Counted from the first letter of the stretch, positions 1-10,887 are shown. The stretch: 64,000 nt of DNA from Ceratopteris richardii (GCA_020310875.1 CM035412.1:133716773-133780772), one strand, 5' to 3'. Translations and numbers: made by a program. The notes: generated by a model from the letters alone, not told the origin.

Positions 1-114
1 CTGACGATCAGGTTTTCCTTCAAATATGAGCTAAGGGGTCTCCTATGAGTCTAATGGTCCAAAAATTTCTCAAAAATACCCCCAAAATTGGTCAAAAAAT
101 GGAACCCTAAATTT

Positions 115-826
115 GCGATGGGGGTGCACAATCGCGATGGTCTGGGACCGTCGCGATGGTCCAAGCGAACTGTCGCGATGGCGTGGAGTTTGGACAATCG
201 CGATGGTGCGAAAAGGTGAACCATCGCGATGGTCCGAAGTGAACGATCGCGATGGTGTGGAAATGGACCGTCGCGATGGTCCAGTAGTGAGCGATCGCGA
301 TGGCGTGAGGTCGAACCGTCGCGATGGCTCGATCAGGCGGACAATCGCGATGGCGCGGTCAACGGTCAAAGGTGAACAATCGCGATGGTCCGAAGTGAAC
401 CGTCGCGATGGCGTGATCATGCGGACAATCGCGATGGTTGGGTCAACGGTCAAAGGTGAACAATCGCGATGGTCCGAAGTGAACTGTCGCGATGGTCACA
501 AGTGCGATGGCATGAGCCAATCGCGATGGTCCGGGGTCAGCTGAACAATCGCGATGGTCCAAGTGGACCGTCGCGATGGCTCAAGTGAACCGTCACGATG
601 GTTCAAGTGAACCGTCGCGATGGTCCGGCCGAGCCGTCGCGATGGCGTGAGCCTATCGCGATGGTGCGACACAATCGCGATGGTCCGAGCCAATCGCGAT
701 GGTCCACCAAAGTATGAATTTTTGAGATGCACCTGTGGATTTGTAGATGCGCAAGGGTCGCCTACCTCGTGGTGTGGTTGCCTACCAAGAATTCGGAAAG
801 TTGCAGACCATCGCGATGGTCCGCCA
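115..826. repeat. Array of about 27 TCGCGATGG units in the leader of gypsy F
   Basis: About 27 copies of a ten-base core, most often ATCGCGATGG or GTCGCGATGG, recur every 18 to 35 bases. Many copies sit inside longer palindromes such as ACCATCGCGATGGT. The spacers differ, although an 80 to 90 base higher-order repeat is visible around 358-500. The array lies between the primer-binding site and where gag should begin. Open frames across it are low-complexity and look like by-products of the repeat. Confidence 0.9.
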
Positions 827-1148
827 CACTCGGCAGATCTTTGACAGAGAGTAAAATTTTACCTTTTCCAAGCTTTCCTGATGCACTGGAGCTCTGTACC
901 TGCAAGAAAACTCAAGAAAACACAAGCACACACAAGCACAAAAGTTCTCTCTCGCTCTCTCGCATGCACAAATGAGGGGAAATGAGGTGAATGGGTGGAT
1001 ATGGTGAATTTTCTGATTTTTTTGGAGATGAAGATGATGATGCGATGATGAAGATGGAGTATGGGGAAGGTGAAAAACACTAAAAACTAAGTAAAAACAA
1101 CAACAAAAACTGAAATTTTTACCTTCCAACGCCACTTCTTGCTATACT

Positions 1149-1161
1149 CTTACCATCACAC
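1149..1161 (-). promoter_or_regulatory. Candidate leader splice donor of gypsy F
   Basis: On the minus strand the sequence reads GTGTGATGGTAAG, a strong 5' splice-site match, about 18 bases past the primer-binding site. The same string occurs in gypsy A (GTGTGATGGTAAG) and with one change in gypsy B (GTGTGACGGTAAG). Use as a splice donor is inferred from its conservation. Confidence 0.5.
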
Positions 1162-1178
1162 ATTCGTCCTAGACTCGA

Positions 1179-1196
1179 TCCTCGGCAACAGCGCCA
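1179..1196 (-). other. Primer-binding site of gypsy F (tRNA-Asp type)
   Basis: The minus strand reads TGGCGCTGTTGCCGAGGA, close to the tRNA-Asp complement TGGCGCCGTTGCCGGGGA used by many plant non-chromovirus gypsy elements. It begins seven bases from the LTR edge, the same spacing as in gypsy A and B. Confidence 0.8.
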
Positions 1197-1203
1197 AATT
1201 TGG

Positions 1204-1856
1204 TGTTGCTCTAGCACAATGGTGAGAACCACGTTAAGAAGCTTCACCTCCTTAATGTCAATCTGCGGAAGAGATAGGAGTGATATGAAGATCGTGAACG
1301 TGAGATGATGGGAGAGTGAAGGTGAGAAGCACAAAGATGTACACACACATACACACACACACAATGAAGAGACAAGCAAGACACAATGGAAGGTCGGAAA
1401 TTAGCTCTATTACTCAAGAACACTATTACAAGCTCACACTAGCTCTAAAAGCTCACACTAGCCAACATGAACCAACCTCAAAAATGAGCTCTCTAGCTCT
1501 TTTTATAGTTTCTAGACTAGTTTTGACCGGTTTCACATCTAGTGACCGGCCTAGTTAAAAAATAGGTCCTAGAGGCTATTTGGAAGGGTAAACGATGTCT
1601 AAAAATAACGAAAATTGGTACGAGCATTCTACCTAAGCTCCTCAAGCTCGAGGACTCCTCGGCTTGCACAAAATGGAGCTATGAATTAGAAAATGGGATT
1701 TTGTCTATATTACATATGTTACAAGAGTGATGAAAATCAATGTTGGATGTTTGAAGAGGTAATAAAAACATAGTTGTTTGAAAAAATGATCCGACTGGCT
1801 CCCTGCTCCGTCTTTACATGCTTCCACGTCGTTTGTGCCTCCGATTGCTTCCAACA
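1204..1856 (-). repeat. 5' LTR of gypsy F (653 bp)
   Basis: The LTR starts TGTTG and ends CAACA on the plus strand, the same inverted ends as gypsy A. Its middle aligns with the gypsy B LTR, including the shared stretches around the TATA box and a purine-rich block. A TATA-like TATAAAAA lies on the minus strand at 1507-1500. Only this LTR is in the window, so divergence between its LTRs cannot be judged. Confidence 0.8.
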
Positions 1857-2932
1857 ACATGCATATGCATACACACATGCATATGTATACACACATACAT
1901 ATGCATACAAACATGCATATGCATACACACATGCATATGAATACACACATACACACACACATATGCATACAAACATGCATATGCATACACACAATGCATA
2001 TGCATACACACATACACACATGCATATGCATACAAACATGCATATGCATACACACATGCATATGCATACACACAATGCATATGCATACACACATACACAC
2101 ATGCATATGCATACAAACATGCATATGCATACACATGCATACACATGCATATGCATACACACATGCATATGCATACAAACATGCATATGCATACAAACAA
2201 TCCATATGCATACACACATACACACATGCATATGCATTCACACATGCATATGCATACACACAATGCATATGCATACAGACATACACACATACATACATGC
2301 ATATGCATACAAACATGCATATAAATACACGCATGCATATGCATACACACATGCATATGCATACACACATACATATGCATACACACATGCATATGCATAC
2401 ACACATACACACATAAACACATGCATATGCATACAAACATGCATATGCATACAAACATGCATATGCATACACACATGCATATGCATACACACAATGCATA
2501 TGCATACACACATACACAGATGCATATGCATAAAAACATGCATATGCATACACACTGCATATGCATACACACATACACACATACACACATGCATATGCAT
2601 ACAAACATGCATATGCATACAAACATGCATATGCATACACACATGCATATGCATACACACATACATATGCACACACACATGCATATGCATACACACATGC
2701 AAATGCATACACACATACACACATGCATATGCATACAAACATGCATATGCATACACACATGCATATGCATACACACATACACACATGCATATGCATACAA
2801 ACATGCATATGCATACACACATGCATATGCATACACACATACACAATGCATACACACATACACACATACACAATGCATATGCATACACACATACATGCAT
2901 ATGCATACACACATGCATATGCATACATACAT
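1857..2932. repeat. ATGCAT-rich near-alternating purine/pyrimidine array of CACTA-1
   Basis: About 1.1 kb is built from permutations of an 18-base unit, acacatgcatatgcatac. Nearly every base alternates purine and pyrimidine, broken mainly at CAAAC and ACAATG variants. GCATATGC and TGCATGCA palindromes are dense. The long open frames that cross it (Met-His and Cys-Ile repeats) exist because the unit contains no stop codon. Confidence 0.95.
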
Positions 2933-2963
2933 TGGATCAGATGGGATCTTCACATTGGATCAG

Positions 2964-3669
2964 ATGGGATCTCCACGTACACCTTGGGGAGCGCATGACC
3001 ATGACGACTCCAAAATATATCACATATATAATGGAGCTCCAGTCATGGATGCAGTCGGAAAGTCAATGCGTCAACGCATTCAACAACTTTGCTCCATAGA
3101 GTTTGGACATTCTGTAATGTTAAAATGGAGCGAACAGGATAGGGATTCCAAAATTTATATCACAGAATCGATATATGAAGAGTACCGGCTAGCTACTAGG
3201 TATCCTATTGTGAGTTGGGAATGGATTCAGCATACAACATTCGAGGTGATGTCTCATCGAGGGTCGAAAGCTCGTGATGCTTTTAGAGCAGGCTTACAAA
3301 AGCCTGTGTGGTTAGATGTTGAAGAGTGGGAATTGATTCAGGATGAGCAGCAACATACTGCTGATCGATATCGTCAACAGAGAGATGCGGCGGCCACATG
3401 TTTGGATACGGTTGGAACGTCGCATTTAGGTAGTGGTGGATACGACTATATGCGCTACCAATTTGTAAGTATCATGTTAATTATTGAATTTGTTTGTGTT
3501 AAGCACATCATGTATGTTCATCTAACATTTTGCATATTTATTATAGAAGTTGGCAGTGGGTCGTCCTTCGACGCGAATCGAAGAATCTTATGGATATCGT
3601 CATGGATTGGCTGCACTGTTGCAAGACTTAGTGGGATGCGGTGCAATCATTTCATGGGAGAATCTATGA
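2964..3669 (+). CDS. CACTA-1 transposase-associated protein fragment, two exons
   Basis: Exons are about 2964-3464 and 3547-3669, with a GTAAGT donor and a TATAG acceptor at the same places as in CACTA-2. The protein contains PVWLDVEEWELIQDEQ, then DRYRQQRDAAAT, then a GTSHLGSGGYD segment, and after the intron a GRPSTRIEESYGYRHG segment. This is the organisation of the plant En/Spm Transposase_24-type domain, which accompanies but does not replace the catalytic TNP2 protein. The start is uncertain: the frame is open back through the array, and I chose the ATG that follows a possible acceptor (CAG at 2961-2963). It may be only a 3' remnant of a longer gene. Confidence 0.65.
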
Positions 3670-3767
3670 TTAGGTAAACTTATAGCTTGGTTTCGTATTT
3701 TTAGTTGTTGTTTATAAATGCCATGTCAATTTGTCTCATTTTACACATATACTTTGTTGCAAGATTG

Positions 3768-3991
3768 TACCATAATTTTGTATTCGATTCCTATATGGAA
3801 GTGCTTTGTCACATTGCCATAATTTTGTATTACACTCCTATGTGGCAATGATGTACCATAATTTTGTATTTGATTCTTATATGGAAGTGCTTTGTCACAT
3901 TGCCACAATCTTGTATTACACTCCTATGTGGCAATGATGTACCATAATTTTGTATTCGATTCCTATATGGAAGTGCTTTGTCACACTGTTG
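3768..3991. repeat. 86-bp tandem repeat in the 3' region of CACTA-1
   Basis: Copies start at 3768, 3854 and 3940 with taccataattttgtatt, giving 2.6 copies of an 86-bp unit. CACTA-2 has just over one unit at the matching place (26789 onward), so copy number differs between the two elements. Confidence 0.85.
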
Positions 3992-4110
3992 TACATCCTT
4001 CATTTATGGAATATACAACTTTTTGTACATGATTCATGGTTCATTTTTGCTCATATAAAATCATGTTGTGGTTGCCATTAGAGTACATAACACATGTACT
4101 TGGTTTAGAG

Positions 4111-4179
4111 TTGGGCAGAGTCTATTGTCTTTTGCTAAACAACATCATCCTGTAGCAAAATACAACACACTCTGCCCAA
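4111..4179. repeat. Conserved inverted repeat (hairpin) near the right end of CACTA-1
   Basis: Arms of about 27 bases start TTGGGCAGAG and end CTCTGCCCAA around a loop of about 15 bases (aacaacatcatcctg). The arms have a few mismatches here and are nearly perfect in CACTA-2. The position, just inside the subterminal repeats, is the same in both. Confidence 0.85.
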
Positions 4180-4195
4180 AAAAATTTGTGCAGAT

Positions 4196-4471
4196 ATGGT
4201 CGTTGGTATGCCCAGTATAGGCATTGGTACCCCTAGTATAGACATTGGTATGGACGTCGGTACACCTAGTAGAGTGGTCGGTATGGATGTCAGTATAAGC
4301 GTCGATATTATCGATGCTGATACCGATGCATATACCAACACATATATCGATGACTATACCAGCATTATGTTTCCGACGCCCATACCAACTGCGACACCGA
4401 CATCGTGGGAAAATTATGCCCGTTCATTTTCGTCGGTAGCAGCTTCGGTATCCCCTTGATATGTTGTAGTG
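4196..4471. repeat. Subterminal repeats and right terminal repeat of CACTA-1
   Basis: Degenerate copies of GTCGGTAT occur in one orientation and then ATACCGA in the other, ending with the terminal repeat at 4458-4471. Many units carry TTGGTAT or CATTGGTA where CACTA-2 has CGTCGGTAT, the pattern expected from loss of methylated CpG. Such repeats are usually the binding sites of the CACTA DNA-binding protein. Confidence 0.8.
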
Positions 4472-5507
4472 ACTCTCACACACTCACAAAGACACAATAC
4501 ATAAAATGTAAATAGTCTTAAAGTAAAAGAGAGCCTCCTTCCATTGATAAAATATATTACATGAGATCATGTGGACCAAAAGCTCCCCTCTTTACAAAAA
4601 TGAGCTTCTATATATAGGCTAAGCTCTATTCCCCATGTGTTCTTTTGAAAAGTAAAAAAGTAAGCAGTAACTATGAAATCTTGGGCAAATATTCCTTTTC
4701 TAACAAACAAATCCCAAGAAATAGAGGCGTGGGATTTTCACGTGTGTTCTCTCATATGTGTGCAATGTGTTCACTCATATGTGTGCAAGAGAGGTTGCTA
4801 TTTACAAGGCTTCTCTACCTTAGTATAAGAGAAATATCAAAAAGTGTCCTAAGAGGGTGTTTTTATGTGAAATTCTAAGTAGATACAAAAAGAGTTATTT
4901 TTATGATCTAGGGAGGGTTCTTATGCACAATTGAAGATGTGTGCATACCCTACAACCCAACACTTGCCATAATCATCAATAACTCGTCTACAACATAAAC
5001 ACACGTAGATATGATTTTCATCACTGCCCAACCTCGACCATACTCCTATGCTCTTGGAAGAGTTATGAATGCTCTCCCTCTACCCTCCTACCTCAAACAA
5101 AAGGCAAGTACATACATTGATGCCACATGGATGCATCCTACTCACCTAGGACTTAGGGGTGATTCACACGCATATGATATAGAATCTAGCAATAATTATA
5201 ATGAACGTTTTTTCTAGCACGAATGTCACTCAAGTATTTGAAGACTAACTCCCATTCCATCTCATCATATGATTTGTCAAATACATTTTTAAAAAAGAAG
5301 CTTTAATCAAGATCGTTGGCACACTCCATCTCCTCACACAAGAAAATAAAGAAGTCTCGATCTAACTATGCTATTAATAATGGAAGAATAGTGTTCATGA
5401 TTAGAAGTTAGGCTTAAAATTCAAAGAGAACAGCTCTCGCAATAATTTTAGGAAGAATAATTTTATTCATGATTAGAGGTTATGCTTGAAATCCAAAGAG
5501 AACAATT
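4472..5507. other. Unassigned AT-rich stretch, possibly an old LTR
   Basis: No gene is recognised. Around 4472-4965 there are LTR-like traits: a TATA-like CTATATATAGG at about 4609, and an end resembling CAACCCAACA followed by a stretch similar to that flanking the Copia D LTR. A short open frame at 5011-5217 matches nothing I know. Further on, two related AT-rich stretches (about 5400-5440 and 5450-5505) look like a diverged local duplication. Confidence 0.3.
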
Positions 5508-5660
5508 GATCTAAGATTTTTTTTTTTTAAATAAAGGAAGTTCGGCCTTAGCCTAATCTCCCGGACTTTAATTATAATAAAGAGAAAAAGTTACAAGTGA
5601 ATGGGACTAGTGCCCATGGGACCCCCCAAATCCCACAATGCAGGGGAGGAGTATGGCAAG

Positions 5661-8600
5661 CTACAGGGCATTACAAATGAGGCGGATAAAATTATCATCA
5701 CCCTCATGTGGGACCCATTTGGGTTTCAACTTGTTGTTTTCGAGGAGATAAATATAGTGATGTCTAAACGGTGGTGATCTCTTGACTCGGGATATTCTTT
5801 TACCAAGGAGAAACAAAGATTTGTCGATCGACCATTCCTTAGGGGTTTGGCCAAAATTGACAGCACAACGCTCCCTCCAAATCTTCCAGAGAGCCTCACC
5901 TCTGATGGCATTCCATAGCCTCGATGAGCAGCCGATCGCCTCACCCAACATCACTTGTTGCCAATTGATTTGATGCGTGAGTCTCAAAACTCGGGTCACG
6001 TGATGCCAGATAACTCGGGACTTGGGGCAGTGGAAGAACAGGTGAGCTAAATCTTCGATGCACCGATGGCAACGCTTGCACCATGGCGGCACACCACAGA
6101 TTTTGTTTGCCCTTGCATTGGTCCAGATACCTTTATGCAAGATCTGCCACATGAGAACGGACTTTTTGACCTCAATTAGGGGGTGCCAAATAGACATGAA
6201 TTTAAGCTCCCACCAAAGTTTGGTCCAAGAAAGGCACCATCTCTTGTTAAGGGTGTGGTGAACATCCAAATCCTCTTTGAAGTTGGGGATTCTGGAAAGC
6301 TTCTTACCATTGTTCCATTTGAGGCCCTCCAAGCAAGGAAGATCCTGACCGCAGAGAAGGCGGGTAGTTGAGCGGTCCCAGGCTAAACACCTGCTTTGAA
6401 GAAGAGTCCATTCCTCAAAGGTAACTCTAAGTCTCGGATCCAATTCTTCGAACCTAAGCCACTGCCTGGTCTCTTGTTTCTAGAGTTGTTTCCACTGTTT
6501 GAACCCCTTGTTCCATAACCGCCTTGCAGTTTGGAGGTTCCAAGACTCCACTCCCCGAATGCCACTGATCGGGAACCAAATAGAATCATTTTGTCTTATG
6601 CCAGCAACCCACTTCCACTCATCACTGATTCTGATCAACTGTTTGGCCTTGTTCCAATTCTTCCATAAGAAACACACGAGGCTAGAGCCTTTAGGGAAGA
6701 CCGGGTGGGGGGAGAACAAAAGCGTGAGAATCCCTAAGTCCTTCCAACCAGGGTGGCCCACAAAGGTAAGGTCTTTCGTGTTTCGGAAGATCAATTTGGC
6801 CCAAGAGGACTCCCGATTGCTCCAAGCCTTGATAAGCCACTTTGCAGCCAACTTGTCAGCCAACCCAACAATATCTAGAATTCCCAAGCCCCCTGAGTCT
6901 TTAGGGCTAATGCAAGTTTCCCATTTGATTTTGGGAATCCCCCTTCTATTGGGGTCCCCAGTCCAAAGGAAGTTTCTGCAGATTCTTTCCACTTTGGCCA
7001 AGTCTTTCTCCTTAGGTCTCCAACACGAGATAAAGTAAATAATTGTAGACAATATAAATGTGTTAACAACCATAGCACGCCCTGCCAGGTTGACTTGCAT
7101 ACCTTTCCACTGATTTAGCTTCCTATCCAGTTTGGATAGCACCCAGTTCCAGCGTTGGTCCATTGAGATATCGAAACCCATCGGAATGCCAAGGAGACGG
7201 AAGACTTGACCGCTAGGGATAACTTGACACCCCTGATCCACCAACAATTGGGGAGTATGTCCACTGATTGCTCTAAAAGCAGTTTTAGCATGGTTGATTT
7301 TTGAGCCTGATGCCACACAAAAGGTGTGGAGGCACCACCAAAACACCTCAATGCTGTTTATATCGTTATGCACAAAGGCATTCATGTCATCAGCAAAAAG
7401 TCTCACAATCATTTGGCCGTGATTTAGAGGTAAGGAAAGACCCTTGAGATTGCCAGCGTCCATGTGGTGCTTTAATAGGCAGCTGAGTCCATTCGAGGCG
7501 ATAGCGAATAGTAATGGAGCCAGAGGGCAGCCTTGCCTAATTGATCTTTTTAAGCGAATGGGCTCAGAGAGCTTGCCGTTGATGTTTATTCTAGTTGAAG
7601 CATTTCCAAGAAGAGTGGAAACCATCTTCGTGAACTTTTGGCTGCATCCAAGGTCTTTCAATGATTGAAGAATAAAGTCCCATTCCAATCTGTCATACGC
7701 TTTGTCGAAGTCGATCTTAATGAATACCAGATCTTGAGCAGACTCCTGAGCAAAAGCAAGGCCTTCCCAAATATCGATAATTGCTTCAAGTATAGATCTA
7801 CCTTTGATAAAACCTTTCTGGTCCTCGCACAGCCATGACTTTAAATGACAAGAGATTCTGTTGGCGATAACTTTTGCAATTATCTTGTATCCAGTTTGGA
7901 GCATGGTAATCGGATGCCAGTTTTCAATTTTGTTCTTATCTCCCCGTTTGTGGATTAACTTGATGACGCCATTATTCAGGCACTCAGGGAGGGCACCGAA
8001 AGAGAGAGCCTCTTGCCACACGAGGCGCAGCGAGGTGGCCACCTGATGTTTGAAGGACTTGAAAAACTCATTGGTAAGGCCATCCGGACCCGGACTTTTC
8101 CCATTAGGAAGGGCATCAATAACCGCGATAATTTCATTCTCGGAGATGTTAGCATCCAGTAGAGCAATCAAGTTCTATGGGATTCTGGTTTGAGCAACCC
8201 TTGAGATGGTGGCCATGGATTCGCACCTGTGGGGGAAAGAGGAGTTGAGACCCCGAGAAGATTGTTAAAGTGTTCGACGATGATAGATCTATTCTCCACT
8301 TCCGTGCAACATTCAGTTCCATTGTTATCGACCATTAGGGGGATGGATTCCCTAACTTGTTTCCTTTTGAGGATGTTACACATCTCTTTCGTTGGTTTGT
8401 CGGCCTTCCTTGCCCACCAATCTTTGAAGAAAATTTGAAGATTTTTCCTTTGAACCTCCTCCTCTAACCTTAGTCTTCCCCTGATTTTCAAAAGACCTTG
8501 TTGGCAATGTAGCTTACCTTTGTTCACCTCTTCTTCAAGCCGTGAGAGCCTCCGATACACCGTTTCTCTTCTTTTTTTTCGGATTTCTCTTATAGCCTTT

Positions 8601-9484
8601 TGAGTCCTGATTAGAATTTTTCGAGTCCTTTCTACTGCGCTTCTCCAACACTTAGCCGGTTCATTACAGTAAGCAAAGGCTGCCGTCCACACCTCAGAAA
8701 TTTCTTGGTGGACAGAGGGGAGGGAAAACGATGTCTGACAAGCATGAAACCAAGGAGCTTTCTGGAGCATGGGAATCGGTTTGAAAGACAGAGTAATCGG
8801 ATAGTGGTCTGAGATAGTCAGGTCCATGTGTTGGGAAATCGAAGGAATACCCCACTGAAGGATGGTGTTCTGATCGATGTAGCATCTATCAAGTCTTGCT
8901 TTCCTCAAAGAGTCCCCCGACTGGAGATTGGACCAGGAGAACCCCTTCGTGTCTTTCACCTCGACCAGGTCGAGATGGAGCTTGATTTTATCCCATATCT
9001 CTTTCTCCTGACCGTCAATAATTTTTCCTTTGTTATTCCATCGGTCCTCAGGAAACTCAACCATGTTGAAGTCCCCACAAATCAGAACATTGTGTGAAAG
9101 GGAGTCGAGGGAAGCCCAAGTATCCATTCTATCTGCTTCACCATTCGGGGCATAAATTGAGACCACTGTGAACTGGAAAGGGAACCCGAAAGAGGCAGCA
9201 ATCCAACGATGATTCCGACCTTCAAAAGTCGAGGTCACATTGCCAGACAAGGAGTGACTAATGCCGATAGAAGCACCCCCCGTCCCTCTAGGGTGGGAAG
9301 TGGAGAACCAAAGGTGGTTCGGAGAAATTCATTTAAGCCGTTTTTGTAGATCCTCTCCATCGATTTTAATCTCTTGTAAGCAAATAAAGTCCGGGGCGAA
9401 GCACTTGTCTTTGAACCACTGGCCAAGAATCGAAGCTCTTGACGGGTCAGACATACCTCTGACGTTTAGAGATGTGAATTTCAT
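5661..9484 (-). pseudogene. LINE ORF2: endonuclease, reverse transcriptase, zf-RVT (broken)
   Basis: The start MKFTSLNVRGMSD at 9484 is the classic plant LINE ORF2 N-terminus of the apurinic-like endonuclease. Endonuclease motifs include YAPNGEADR and SDHYPITLSF. The reverse transcriptase follows, with GKSPGPDGLTNEF, IKIDFDKAYDRLEW, IRQGCPLAPLLFA and the catalytic FADD. The last part has the Cys/His-rich CKRCHRCIEDLAHLFFHC typical of zf-RVT. Three lesions are visible: an in-frame TGA at 9331-9329 (codon 52), a frameshift near 8170 between endonuclease and reverse transcriptase, and an in-frame TAG at 6482-6480. All other frames agree, so the decay is moderate. Confidence 0.92.
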
Positions 9485-9574
9485 TGATGATGGTTGCCCT
9501 CTTTGAGGGGAGGGACCCGATCTTTTTTCTTCTTGTGGTCTTCTTTTTTCCTCCCTACGTCTTGACTAAGGATC

Positions 9575-10249
9575 CTACTCTTGAGGGGGCTCTTCCAAGG
9601 CATGCCGGAAGGTTCTTTTTCCTTTAAGCTTTGACTTTTGTTGCGGTAATCTTGGAAAGCAAACCGGGAGGGTAGAACCTAGAGAGGAGCTTTCGCTGTC
9701 TGGGTTGTCTTCATTGCTGGTAGTGAAGCCTTCCTCTTTACTCGTGGTATAACCTTCTTGGTTGTCTTCTTTGCTGGTAGAGCACCCAAGGGTATTATCA
9801 GTGGGGTCTTCTTCAAAGTGGTTGTCCCCTGGGAAGTCGACCTCATTAATCTCTTTTTCTAGGTTACTATATATGTTATTCAAGGTGGCAACTGTCGTAG
9901 TATTCCTTGTTGTTGATCTTCGAGGGCTAACTTTCCTCCTGCGTCTCACTTCAGTGAATCCTTCTGAATCCGTCTCAGCAACGCGAGTTCCCTCTTCTTC
10001 CTCCATTGGAGGGGGATGACCCCGAGTGTCATCTTGGGGGAGAGGGTCTAAGGTCCCATCTGGTTTAAGCTTGTTTTTATTGGAACTTTTCTTCAGGGGG
10101 CAGTCTTTGATCCTATGACCTTGATGCCCGCACCGGAAGCACGCATTTGGCAAATTCTTGTAAGTAACCTCTTGTGTCCAGGTCTTACCATCTCCACAGT
10201 TTATGGAGATCTTCGAGGGAAGGACCTGGTTCAGGTCTGTTTCAACGCA
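9575..10249 (-). CDS. LINE ORF1, C-terminal part (zinc-knuckle RNA-binding protein)
   Basis: The frame is open from the truncated 5' edge of the element and has no start of its own. It reads LPSKISINCGDGKTWTQEV and then LPNACFRCGHQGHRIKDC, the join between the DUF4283-like region and the CCHC knuckle of plant LINE ORF1 proteins, which coat the element RNA. The acidic, Ser/Thr-rich tail ends at the stop at 9577-9575, about 90 bases before ORF2. The N-terminal part was lost when the copy was made. Confidence 0.85.
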   Translation of the reverse strand, partial: CVETDLNQVLPSKISINCGDGKTWTQEVTYKNLPNACFRCGHQGHRIKDCPLKKSSNKNKLKPDGTLDPLPQDDTRGHPPPMEEEEGTRVAETDSEGFTEVRRRRKVSPRRSTTRNTTTVATLNNIYSNLEKEINEVDFPGDNHFEEDPTDNTLGCSTSKEDNQEGYTTSKEEGFTTSNEDNPDSESSSLGSTLPVCFPRLPQQKSKLKGKRTFRHALEEPPQE

Positions 10250-10852
10250 GATCTAAGATTTTGGATGAACATGTTTATAATAGATTCAATGCAAATTGAA
10301 AGGGAGCTAAAAATTGTCAAACTAATTCTTTTGTTTTTATAGTTTATGATTCTACTTGCAAGAAGAAAATCCCTTGGGAAAATTCCTTTCTGTAGCTTAG
10401 AAAAGCTGAGATAGGCTTGAATTATCAAAATTATATTCGATGATTAGCATGTTCCTCTTTTGAGAGAAAAAGAAGACACAATCACACTACGAAGTTTTCT
10501 TCTTTCTTTTGTTTTTTTTTATTTTGAGAGTTCAAAAAATTGAAAAGCACCACTATAAAGGGTGGGCACTGCAGCCCTCTAGTACTGAGGGTCATTTTCG
10601 ATTGACCGGCACCCTCTACATCTGAAGAAATTACCAATGAATACTTGTCAATCATGTTGATCCACCCTCATGCTCTTCACACTTAGTGGAACCCTTGACA
10701 TGTTGTTTTGCCATGTCGAGGAACATTCAAGCTTACAGTGTTCCGACCAGGGTCAAAAATTGATAGGCATTTTGCCTGTCATTAGCTATTTGCCTATCAA
10801 AGCATGTGTTTTTTGAAACTTCCTGTCAAATGACAAGCTCAGATTGGCTGTC

Positions 10853-10854
<2 letters not shown>

Positions 10855-10887
<33 letters not shown>

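Larger units (their letters stand above)
1..1856 (-). mobile_element. Ty3/gypsy element F, 5' LTR and leader (partial)
   Basis: This is the 5' end of a minus-strand LTR retrotransposon. Read on the minus strand it has a complete LTR (1856 to 1204), a seven-base spacer, a primer-binding site complementary to the 3' end of tRNA-Asp, a leader with a consensus splice donor, and an array of TCGCGATGG units. Gag and pol would lie beyond the left edge. The LTR and the start of the leader resemble those of gypsy B at 35510-44426, so F belongs to the same clade. It sits directly against the ATGCAT array of CACTA-1, so I infer that F inserted into that array and that the rest of CACTA-1 is off the left edge. 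Confidence 0.8.
1857..4471 (+). mobile_element. CACTA (En/Spm) element 1, right part
   Basis: The right end reads GATATGTTGTAGTG (4458-4471), the reverse complement of a CACTACAAC terminus typical of CACTA transposons and identical to the right end of CACTA-2. Inside are an ATGCAT-rich array, a two-exon transposase fragment, an 86-bp tandem repeat, a long hairpin and subterminal GTCGGTAT-type repeats, in the same order as in CACTA-2. The left terminus is missing, presumably beyond gypsy F. No TNP2-type catalytic transposase domain is visible in the part present, so this part is probably non-autonomous. Confidence 0.85.
5521..10249 (-). mobile_element. L1-type LINE, 5'-truncated, with 13-bp target duplication
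   Basis: The element reads from 10249 to 5521 on the minus strand. It starts inside ORF1, carries ORF2 with endonuclease, reverse transcriptase and a C-terminal zf-RVT region, and ends in a poly(A) tail seen as T residues on the plus strand (5517-5528, partly shared with the duplication). GATCTAAGATTTT flanks it at 5508-5520 and 10250-10262. Truncation at the 5' end with a duplication is typical of target-primed reverse transcription. Stops and one frameshift show it is inactive. Confidence 0.95.

Noticed and set aside
115..826. CRISPR array
   Set aside because: Regular short repeats with spacers look superficially similar, but this is a plant nuclear transposon leader. Units are about 10 bases, spacing is irregular, and no cas genes exist.
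70..844. Open frames with repeated TIAIV / HRDG / PSRR peptides
   Set aside because: Translations of the TCGCGATGG array in different frames; conservation is at the DNA level, not in one reading frame.
1705..3099. Very long open frames in several frames over 1705-2950 (up to about 400 codons)
   Set aside because: They are translations of the ATGCAT array, whose unit has no stop codon; products are Met-His-Thr or Cys-Ile repeats in all frames and both strands.
5011..5217. Small gene at 5011-5217
   Set aside because: Sixty-eight codons without recognisable motifs, in AT-rich sequence lying between transposons.
5726..9506. Plus-strand open frames across the LINE
   Set aside because: They are antisense to the recognised endonuclease and reverse transcriptase and show no domain of their own.
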